This document shows positions 36,901-48,900 of a DNA stretch of 64,000 nucleotides, in pieces. Within the stretch, counting starts at the first letter, position 1. Each line of letters begins with the position of its first letter. The notes under the pieces are model-generated. The model had not been told where the DNA came from, did no database searches, and saw only the letters and a program-made list of their open reading frames with translations. The DNA is from Stenopsyche tienmushanensis (lineage: Eukaryota; Arthropoda; Insecta; Trichoptera; Stenopsychidae): contig WACJ01000503.1 of assembly GCA_008973525.1 (NCBI GenBank), forward strand, positions 2,294,001 to 2,358,000. Direction: 5' to 3'. The position numbers were made by a program, and so were the translations under genes.

Positions 36901-39900
36901 CGTGACGATATAATCCGTAATCCTATCCCATCGAAATAATTCCCCGTTGCACATATAAACACTGTTTAACGTGCACAAAACTAAATTCCCCAGTTAAGAG
37001 ATTAACAATACCTTTTATGAAACCATTACCAACCATTTTGACATGGTTTTTCATTGCGTATATATATTTTTTAAAATATGATCGCCAGTCACACCTCCTG
37101 TAGGATTTGAACCCAAAATGATTGAGTTACAAGTCTGACAGCTTAACCGCGAGACTACTTACAGGTACCGATATATTAGATCAATTTGATGGTTCGAATT
37201 ATTGTATACTTAAACATAGCAACGTCAGCTTTGCCAGCAAATTTAAAAGTAATCAAAACCTAAATTATTAATAAAAATCATTACTCTTTCCAATGTGTCG
37301 AACCAAATATCAATACGCCCCATCGAGACAACTCTGCTACAAGTCGAACGAGATCGATCTGTGTTAGAGTGAGGATGAAATTGAGATTCCTGAATCTGAA
37401 AGTGAAGAAATTGAGGAATCTGTATATAGTAAAAGGGAACATTTACAAGATGTATTTCGTGTCGGAATATGTATGCACTTTTGACCAAGAAATGCGATTC
37501 ACCTTTTATTCAAATGCTTTCACATCAAAATAATGATGTACATCGGCGGTTCTTAAACTCATGTAGTCCGTGGACTAATAACATTTTTTTTTTGTGGACC
37601 CCATCCTTAAATTCTAGCGATATGCGCAGTTTCCTATTACGATTTCACTAATACACGACGTCTTAGTTTTTCAATTGAAGGTTGGTATTTTGACCACAAT
37701 TTCTACATGCCGCGAACTCCACTATAATAACCACTGATCTACATGCTTACGTCTAGATAAGGTTGACCCAATATCAGAAACTTAAAAATGAGTAGAAAAT
37801 TACAGACAATAGCCAAGGATCACCGATCACAATTCTTGAGCCCCTTGTATTGCGCGATGGACCAAAAACTTTTTGAGGCCAAGGGTACCACACCAAAATA
37901 TTTAGATTGATGAACAATTCATTCCTTAAAAAGCTCAATATCGATTTACATAATATATATCAGAAAAGCTACATAAATTTGGCATAAAATTTTGGCTAAC
38001 CGTCGATGTTAAAATGAAATTATATGCACATTTCTACACAAGATAGATTTTTGTCAAAATTTTATATTCGTCATAATTTTCAGCCAGACAAAATATTTTA
38101 TTGGGCGCGATCAAAGTTATATGCTTTAATATCGTTGAGAATATATTTTGGGGCATCAGGATAATAATATAGGTTACATTGAGAGCGTTCCAAATTTAAA
38201 AAAATATGTTATTATAAATTATTTTCTTTAAAACATCATTTTGTAAGCAAAATTAAAGTCAACTCAACTGTTTGGACTTCCCATATATTGAATATAATGG
38301 CGGAATATATCGGTTTTTTTTTTTTAATATCGAACAATTTTCATGATGAGGAGTTTTTATGCCAAAATATCAACTCGTTGGATACTAAATAAACGATGCT
38401 TTCTTTCTGCGAAATGAGGACCGTTTGGGTCATAATTCTTAATTAAATAAATTTAGCAACGTTTAAATGCCCTAATTATAAAATATCGACGCTTAAATTT
38501 TAATAAAGCCTTCTTTGCTCTCTTGCCCTTTGCGTCTTAAAACGTGCATTGAATTTTTCAATTAGAGAATTTTTGCACAGTTTATACTTTGACTTTACAC
38601 GTTTTATACTTCGACTTTACACATTTTATAATTCGACTTTGACATATTTTATAGGCATACATTTTGGGAGGATTTTTTGAATGATACTAATATTGATAGA
38701 TTGAGGATGAGTGAGTTGGCGCGCAGCCCTGTGGCGCAGGGGCGGAGGGGCGCAGGGGCGCAGGGGCGCTTGTGCGCCGAGCCCTCGCGCAAATGTGGCT
38801 CGCGGCAACTAAACCCCATCACACCCTCACACCGTCGCGAGCATTATTCATTTTCTACTCGGTGTCAAAACATCTATTCCATCATGCTACACACCATGCT
38901 ACACGCCATCCCATCCATTATTTCCAATCTGATCTCCGAATAAAATTATTTTTAAAAATCGCGTGCCAATAAACCGCGCTAAGTGAAACGCCAACTCCAA
39001 GGTCGCACACACATTTATTCAATTTTAATTTTAACAAGTGCTCTTAACAATACTAACCTTATCCCTATCCTGTGCGTTCAATTTTAACTGTCAAAATTGC
39101 TAAATATATTTGCAATGGTCGTTATTTGACAGTTCTACTCGACCTCACCTGCAACATAATATGACATCTCGACAAATTCAAACAGAGCTTCACTCTAAAA
39201 GGGTTCGTTCTTAATTCATATCTGACTCACAGTGCACAACGAACAAATCAAACAGTGTTTGCTTACCTTCCAGTGCTAATTATTCGGATTGCAATATTAA
39301 ACGACATGAAGGTAAATGTTTTGCTCCACGTCAAATATATACATCTACGGTGAACGCTCCGCGGACTGTTAGCCCCCTGTTAGCTACGGGGCCGTTAGAA
39401 GAGTACATCTACGTTGGACCGATGAAGTGAGGATGGATCTCAAGAATATGAACTGAAGAGAGGACAGACGATAATGGGAAACCATGCCGCCGGTGGCCAC
39501 AGTTCTCCCATAGTATATGAACCCCGCATATATGTATGTATAACATTGAATACGTTCGACGATATTATAAAGAAGATCATTAAAAGTAAAATGTAATATC
39601 CCGCTTCGGATGCTTCAATCATTTATTTGCCTGAACCTATCGAATCTTCATATATCAATTAATTGTCACAAACAACACCTAAACTATGAAGTAATCTGAT
39701 ATGAATTGAACGAAGCATTTATTTTATAAACGCACTCTTTCCAGAACCCAGTAGCACACTGTTGGTCTGAACCGACACATCACAAGAAGAAATTCTGCAC
39801 AGTGTGTCGAAAACGTCTTGACGAGACTGCATCCCTTCATTGCATGAGTGAGTCAACGCTCGATTTTTATATTTAAATGCAACTAACGAATGAATAACGC

Positions 39901-42900
39901 GAATTGTTATTTTTAGTCTGTGAGTACTACGTACACAGTGAATGCGCAGACTTTGCGGCAGCTGATTGTAGGGAAAATGCAACTTATGTACCGGACGTAC
40001 GATTAATTGACGTACGACATCGACATCATTGGAGAGAAGGCAACTTGCCTACGAGTAGCAAATGTGTGGCATGTCGCCGGGCCTGCTGGTCGGCGGAGTG
40101 CTTGACCGGCTACCGCTGCGAGTGGTGCGGCCTCACGGTAATAGAAATTATCTAATTCGTGCGCTTTTATCGATCACACCGATGTAACGTCGCGGATCTG
40201 TTTAAAATTCCAGTGTCATGGAGGCTGCCGCTGTCTGGTTTCGACGGATTGCACCTTTGGTATGTTACAACCTATCTACCTCCCTCCGCATGCAGTGTCC
40301 GTGCCGCGTGCACCCGTGCCTCTGGAAGCTCTCATCGGAGTGCAGCCGCGTCCTCCGCCGATCCAGAGAGAATACTCATGTCGTAAGTGAAAAGACGTCG
40401 TACTCTTTGATTAATTTTATGTGAAAGACATAATTGCAACGATGTATTTTTATCTCACAAATGCTTGCACATCCTCAACCAAAATCATACACTTGTTTTA
40501 GGCTAAGCTTAACTAAATCTCTTGTATAAAATTAAGTGTAAAATGACATCTAAACAACATTGAAAATGGTAGAACATTATATATTTGTATTCGTTGAATA
40601 TAGTCTATTTTAAAAGTTTCAACGATGAGCATTATTTTAGTTTGCTTACGATAAATTAAATTTCACTTGTTTATTTTATGGTTTAAAATATCATTTGGAA
40701 ACGCGGTTCAATTCGCAAGAGATATTGTTGTTTTAGATCGCTAAAATCCTTTATATTCAAAAAGGAAAGGCAATTGCGGAAACAAATAGGTGGTCAAGAA
40801 TTTATACCGTTCATTGTTTTTCATCTTATTGCAGTGGTTATTTGCATAATATAATGTATCTTGTTTGTCGAGCTTATAGAACCGTAAAATTATTTTCCTA
40901 AGATGATATGTTTTTACGACTCAATATATATGATGCAATACCACAGTTTAGATACAATGCAAATCAAGCGCATGTCTTAGTTCGTATTTTAATGTTGCAT
41001 CATTATATACACTGTTCACAGTTTTCGGCTAAACTGTTAACCTTTCCAGTTGAGAGCCCAAAGAATGCTACCTCGTTACCCATAACATCATTACTGTACC
41101 TCACTCATTGAATGCGCATGTACAATGATGGAAATGAATGTCTATCTATTCTGGCTTTCCGTGTGCCTCGCCTCTTTGTTGCATATTATAAACTGATCTT
41201 TTTTGTATATTCAGTATTGTCATTTTTGAAACCACTACATATAGACCAGTAAAACCTCTATTTTCACGTTATAATAAACATTGCAACCATTTTTCTAGTC
41301 TACAACATGAATTATACATCATTGACTCAATGGAAAGATCATATTTATATGATATTTTTTAAGTTAATATCACAAATCAGTATTAGGCAATATTGCTCTT
41401 ACTTTGCTTTTATCTGTAGAATGTTTTATTCGGCATAGACTTTTCACAGTTGATTGTAAATATAATAGACGATTTATTATAAATGGCTATAAATTTAAAA
41501 GCTTTCCGCATTTATATTCTTCATAATTATCATCTTCAGAGGCGCTTTACTCGACTGTCTCATGACAGTCGCACTTTATCATGGTTTACGATTGATAGAT
41601 AGAGCATTCTGTGGTTTGCGTCAGGTTTACCGAATATGCGTGCACCTGCCATGAATAGCATATTTTGGCAAGCTTCCTTTCTTTAATGCGTAAAAATGTT
41701 AAGCAACAAAAGGACTGTCACGGAATCCCAAATGTTAATTTTTTAACCCGATATAATAAATGCAAATTTAACACCCTCGACTTTCTGGTAAACGACCACA
41801 ACCGATGTTATCCCTGATCTAAAATTACGAGTAGAGTAGATTTTTGTATGCATCTTAAAAACAAAATTAAATTAATACTATAAATAAAAACCTAAAAAAT
41901 ACATAGCGAGTAGTTAGAATTTGGTTAACAAGAATTTTTCATTTAATACAGCCCTTTTATTCTTTATTTTTTAACAGTAAATTTAATCACATTAATCCTT
42001 AAAAATTATTACCTTTGTAATTGATAATATTATTTTATGACATAATTCATGTACAAATATGATTTATTTTTGTAGTTTCGAATCACCCATTGTGGAAAAT
42101 GTTAAATTCGACATGACTAACTTTACATTATAATACTTCTTAACTATCATACGTACACAAACCTGTTCAAAAAATACATTGAATAGATCAGACTGATACT
42201 GAATCAAACAACTCACTGGTTTCTTAATCATACAGAACAATTATGTATCATAAAGTAATTGAGAAATTTTTGAAAAAGATTTAAATAAATGCTAGTGCCA
42301 ATTGATAAGTCCTAGAATAATTTAATGCTAGTAAGCGTTGAATAAAACATGCTCACACAGAGAGACAATTTCTATTGAAATTCATCAGTTTCATCTTCAA
42401 TTAGGTGGTTTTTTTGTTTTTACATTATTATGTTCATATTTGAAAATTTTTATTTTTTTCACATTTTTATTTTGTCAAAAATTTATAGTAAGAAAAAGAT
42501 TTTGTTTTTGAAAGAAATGAAAATAGTAACTGGTAAATTTAATAGATAAAATAGTTGAGGTTTTATAAATCGGGGGGCGCGGGATATGACATATGGGCCA
42601 CGTGTTACAGCGGAGCTGCGCTCGCTGTCACGGTGGGGCGTAGGGGTTGGTGGAAGAGATAGCGGACGCAGTGTACCTGATGTGCGGGGCTCGTGGGTCC
42701 GCTTCGCGCTGCCGGCAGTTCTACGCCGTATGCTGCCCCGTGCCTGCGCCCCCCACTGCCAATATTCGCCCCCCTATTCGAGAGGTACAACCTCCAATCT
42801 CCTGTAATATATGTCTCGCCACCACAAATTACAACTGACAATCACTTCTAATAGTATCAGTTGAATACAAGTAATTGGCACTGAATCAGTATTTACAATA

Positions 42901-45900
42901 TACAATACCTTTTTAGCAATACTCCAAAATCCCATTGGATATATATAAACATCAATGTCTATATATTTATGTTGCATGCCATTGTTATTAACATAATTCT
43001 CTGACATTATCGAGTATCATTATGTATGGTTTTTATATTGTGATTTTGAATTTGCAGAAAATTATCAGAGTTATTAATTTATAAAACATTTCAAATTAAG
43101 TGATTGTTGGTAAGAGCTTTGGTTAGGCGAGTCTCACACGGGGGGTTGGGAGGCTTCAGGAATTGTGTGTCGGTCATTGGATGCCCGCAATATTTTAGCT
43201 TTTGCTGTGTGCTTTATTCCGCTTGACTGTTCCATCATCATTGGCTGGACTCGCCACCATTGCTTAGCAGATCACAGGATGCGATAGTAGAATGATTTCG
43301 CCTCTTTTTTTATTATCAAACACTATGAAAAAGCAATTGAAACTAAATATACATATACTAACGAACCTATCATCACGATTATCTAATTTAATCACTGCCA
43401 TCAAACATATGCTTTTATACATTTGTATGTCACCTTATAGTGGTACTCTGCAGGGTGTGCTTTTTAACCATGGCATCAATGTCAATTTGCATGGTAAATG
43501 TACGGTATAATTCAATGTTGTTGGATTTGTTGATGTCATTAGAGGAATATAAATCGATAGAGTGACCAGCATGTCATATGTGTTTCCCTTTTATATTTAT
43601 TACACAATAAATCCCTCATAATTCATGTCTTGCATCTATTCGTTCCCAACATAAATATGTTATGTAATGTATATAGTGGAACTCAACTTAAACTTTACCG
43701 TATTAATTATTATTAAAAATGTATTTAAAATTATACTAGTTTTACTGAGTTCTACTATGTTCTTATTTAAACACTGTGGTTTAACAATTGTAATATATTA
43801 TATTAAATAAAAGACAAATATGATTATTATGCATGAAATCGCATATAAATTATATTTTTAAAATCAAACAATTGAATCGTCTACGATTCTTCAACTAATC
43901 ATAAAATCATGACTATAATTTTATTAGTAGATTAATAACCCATTGTATAATGATTTATACAAATATTAACTCTTTATTAAGGTGTTGAATCTCGACCCAA
44001 CACTGATAAGTAACTCATATTGATACTATGATAAAAGCAACATTGAGTCCCTGTAAATACCTCTAAGGTATGAATTGGTTCAACTAAATGAAAACATTCT
44101 AAATTTATACAATTGTGAGTGTATTCAATTGGTGTGTGTTAAAATAGTCAGGTAAATATTGTAACTGTACAAATGATGTCTAATTGAAAACCTGAATCAC
44201 AATAATATATTTATTTTGTCGTAATTTTTCATATAATATATACAGGCAATCCAAAAAAGGATGCTAATTTGTGGCATCGAAAGTGATTTATATTATACTG
44301 ATAAAGTATATATATAACATATATGTTATGTAGCTTAATAGAACTATGTCAATATAACATATATAATTTTTCAGTGTAATTATTTTTTATCGTCAAAATA
44401 AGCAGGAGTGAGATAGAAATGACCGCAGACTGGTTTATAAAATTATAATAGCAGCGTTGATTTTTGAAGTCTTTCTATCGAGAATTACAAGTCATTTAGC
44501 TGAAACCTGTTTATATTATATGATGGTGGCTGTTGTATTGTCGTTATTTCTGAAATGTCTATGTAATTAAATGTTATGTTATTTGCCAAAACCCCTAAAA
44601 TCCCACAATCATACTGAATATACTATTTGTGGAATGAGTATGAACTAACATAACAACAAGGATATGTGTTAAGACAATTGCACATTTTATTCCTTTGAGT
44701 TTACTTTGCATATTTTAACTTTACATGCGATATAAAATGTCATCGCCTTAACACAAATCTAATGTATAAAATAACACTTTCACATACAATAAACAGAAGA
44801 ATTTAGTGCACGGAATAAAAAGTTTTACTAGTTCAAAAAATATATATTTTTATGTGCAATTACAATAAATATCTCTGTCTATAATGTAGCAAAAAAAGCA
44901 CTTATATAAGATAAATATACTGATTGAGAAAATTTCGTATTAACTGAATTGAAGTATATTGCATCACTTTCAATAAAAATATTTACTATAACTATGATTG
45001 ATGTGTACTATGAGCAGCACGAAGCATCAGTGAAGAATTTAGCAGCGGCGGAGGTGCCGGAGGTAGTGCCAGCGGCAGCGGCGGAACTGCCGGAGGCGGT
45101 ACTACTCCCGATCAATCGCCCTCCCAACGGCAGCACGAAGAAGGTCACCACAAAGGAGATCATAAAAGTAGGGAAAAAGAGGACCGGGACGAAGGCAAGT
45201 TACATGTTGAAAAGACAGGCTTGCATCACTATAGCAATCTCTCAGGCCTCGTCTTTGATAAAGTGTATTTTTCTGGATTTTCAGAGGTGATAAAGGTCTA
45301 CGATGGAAATCAATCTTTAAGAAGGCGCATCTTCCGCACTGTGTCATTAGGACGCACAGTAAGTGTAGAAGTATGCCTTAGAGCTGCGTTAGCCGCCTTT
45401 CACTTAGCGGATAGGCGACCATCAGCTTACAGACTTACAGATGCTCTGCATCCCGATGAACCCCCATTACAAGACCCACTTCCGCTACAACGTCTTACGC
45501 GGCGGGATAACAAGAGGCCTGCAATATTTTTGAGATTCAGGTTTCTTATTTTTACATACTCTCAAGATACAAACACCAATATTTTTTTTAAATAGCTATA
45601 ATTTTATGCTTTATTAATGTACACATACTTTTTAATGTCTTCAATAAGAATATCATATTTCAGAGATAAGGAAAACACAGAAGGTGTAGTGAGAGTATAT
45701 CCAGGGCGAGTTACATTGGGAGGGTCAGAAGGAACAGAAATATGTGCGGTGGTACCCGTGGATGGAAATACAACAGTTTCAGACCTTGTGGAGGAGGCCT
45801 TGAAAAAATTCGGCCTGGGGCCTCCCACACAAACTGAAGACTACAGATGTTCAGAAATGCTTTTAGATAGAGGAGGTGTGTATATAATCACCGACGGCAC

Positions 45901-48900
45901 AAATTTTCATTTTTATTGCTAAATAATTTATGACATTTTGTACGAATTTCAGTTACTGAAAGAGTTTTGTCACCTGATGAACGACCTTGGGAAATAGTAA
46001 AACGGCTCGGTCGAGAAAGTATTCGACAAGCAGAACTCATGCGGTTTTGTGTCCAACCAGCAAGAGATCCCCACGGTCCTCGTCTAGCTCTTTTTGTTGG
46101 AAATCTACCTGCCGGTGCTTCTGAGCGTCATTATGAAAATATGCTGATGGAGTTTCTTACAAAAGGTATATTTATATGTTGTTACATATCACTATGATTT
46201 TCATCCTTTGACTTCGTTACTAATTATGTGTTAAAAACTCTTAGAAAATAAATTTTCGTCAATTGGACCAATCTATTATGAATATGGATCTATGGTAATC
46301 ACCTACGAAGATGCAGGTCGAGCTGTCAAAGCTTTATTAGCTTTAAGAGAAGCACGAGTCGAGGATAAACAATTATTAGGTTATTAATTTATTTAAATCT
46401 GTATGTTTTTATGGTGAAATTAATTCAAAATCAAATAAACAACACTTTTTTCAGTATTATTATTACCAAGTATTGAACCATCAATGGTGCCAGCTGGCGT
46501 GAAGCCACTATTAGTATTTGTAAATGTAAAATCAGGTGGTTGCCAGGGTCTTGAACTCATATCTTCATTCCGCAAATTACTTAATCCTTATCAAGTGTTT
46601 GATCTAGATAATGGTGGACCACTTCCGGGGTAATAATGATTTGCTTTCGTTTATAAATTTGATTTTACTATTCAAACAAAGAATAGACGTTAAATTATTG
46701 CTCGTTTGATAGGCTCTATGTATTCCGACATATCAAAGATTACAAAATTTTGGTGTGCGGGGGTGACGGAACAATCGGATGGGTGCTTCAATGTCTGGAT
46801 AATGTCGGACAGGACAGCGAGTGTTCTAGTCCGCCGTGTGCAATTGTACCTCTCGGAACAGGTAAAATTTTTCAAGGAATCAGGTTTTGATTGATCGATG
46901 TAATAAATGAAATTTAGACGAAAATAATAAAACGATGTGATTTTTAGGCAATGATCTTGCGCGTGTATTAAGATGGGGACCTGGTTACACGGGTGGTGAA
47001 GATCCATTGTCTTTATTGAGGGATGTAATTGAAGCTGAAGAAATCAGATTGGACCGTTGGACTGTGGTATTCCATCCTGAAGATAAACCCGACCAAGAGT
47101 TACCGAAACAATTGCCTAGTGAGTTTTGTAATATTTTAAATTTTTTATCGTCTATTCTTTCGTTTATGTGAAATTAAATTGATTGAACAATAAAATTAAT
47201 TTTCAGCTGTGCCTGCAGGCTCACAGAGTGAAGATAATTCGCAAATATTTGTAATGAATAATTACTTTGGTATTGGCATTGATGCGGATTTATGTTTAGA
47301 TTTTCACAATGCAAGAGAAGAAAATCCAAATAAATTTAACAGCAGGTATTAAAATCATCTAAATTCTATTAGTTCTATTAGTACCAATGTATATTAATGT
47401 GATTCGACAATTTTTAGGCTGCGAAACAAAGGGGTTTATGTAAAGATGGGACTCAGAAAAATAGTTGGTCGATGCGGAAAACTTTGTCGTGATTTACAGC
47501 GAGAACTCCGCCTAGAAGTTGATGGACGTCATGTTGAACTACCGCCCGTTGAAGGCATCATTATATTAAATATTCTCAGGTAGATTTTATTTTATTACGT
47601 ATATCTAAAAACTGATATTGAATAAATCATTCTAATAGGATAACTAAAATATTTTCCATTTTTAGCTGGGGATCTGGAGCAAACCCATGGGGTCCAGAAA
47701 AAGAAGATCATTTCAGCAAACCCAATCACTGGGATGGAATGTTAGAAGTTGTAGGAGTAACAGGTGTTGTCCACCTTGGCCAAATACAATCAGGTTTACG
47801 GTCAGCTATGCGTATTGCACAGGTACCGCACTACTCTTAATAATAAAATATTCTTAGCTTTTTTCGACGCACAATAAATAAGCAAAATGATTGGTATTTT
47901 AAATCATATTTCATGTTCATTTCATGTTCAATTTTTCAGGGTGGACATATAAAAATTCATTTAAAATCTGACATTCCTGTACAAGTCGATGGTGAACCAT
48001 GGGTACAATCGCCGGGAGAAGTTGTAGTTCTCAAATCAGCACTCAAGGTAACTTTACATACTCAATTTTCACTATTTTTATGAATAAAATTTACTCATTT
48101 TGTCATGAAAATATATATATATGTGATTTATAACACTTTTTTTGTACTAGTTGAGCTATTTGCATGTTTGGCTTTTGTACATATATTTCAACTTGATGCA
48201 ATTTTTAAGTCAATTGAATACTTTTATTTTTTTAATGTCAAATTGACTAATTTATGAATAACAATATTTTGATAAAATGTAGTTAATAAATTTCCCATAA
48301 AGTAATTGCAAACATATATTGCACAAGTCGAATTTATACCATAAGATTAATTGTTTTTATCAGTGTTTTCTATTTTGAGTCCGTAGATATTGTTTAAAAT
48401 ACAGTACAAAATTGTTAATGCAGTTTAATAAAACATGAAGAACAGACCTTATTAAAAAATGTAATTACGAAATCAAATTATACCTTTAATTAAGGACAAT
48501 GTTGTACTGTATTCGTAGTATTTATTGTGTTGAAAGAACAATATTTTTTGAACTCAATATTCGAAATATTGAGGTACACTGATATTGGTATAGATTACAG
48601 AAATATAAATGAATCTAAATGCCATTAAATATTTGTATGGAGAAACAATAAATATAATTAATACTGAACGTAACACACAATGGAAAATGTCGCGATGAAA
48701 TTTAAACGGAAGAAAAATGTTTCTCTTCATTATTTCAATTCTGAAATGAAATATAAAATAATCAATTGCAATTAAATTAAACAATTGTTACAATAGAGGA
48801 TTAAATTATTTGATTATATTATAAAATATCGTTATTTCGGAGCATAATACAGAAGACAGTCTACCCCGAAAATACAGTATTTGCTTTTGTAATCTCTTTG

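Larger units (their letters stand above)
35251..39744 (+). other. DGK intron 2 (4.5 kb)
   Basis: Holds a 12-bp stem-loop (35599-35628), a hAT-end-like CAGTGGCGGATTTACC (about 35873), a SINE copy on the minus strand (about 36980-37170), an hAT MITE (37544-37736), a 22-bp tandem repeat (38581-38655) and a short GC-rich patch with GCAGGGGCG repeats (38715-38800). No coding exon is supported. Confidence 0.6.

Noticed and set aside
37080..37170. tRNA gene on the minus strand
   Set aside because: A and B boxes are present, but the cloverleaf arms do not pair and the same unit with a common tail occurs at 55.4 kb, so it is a SINE.
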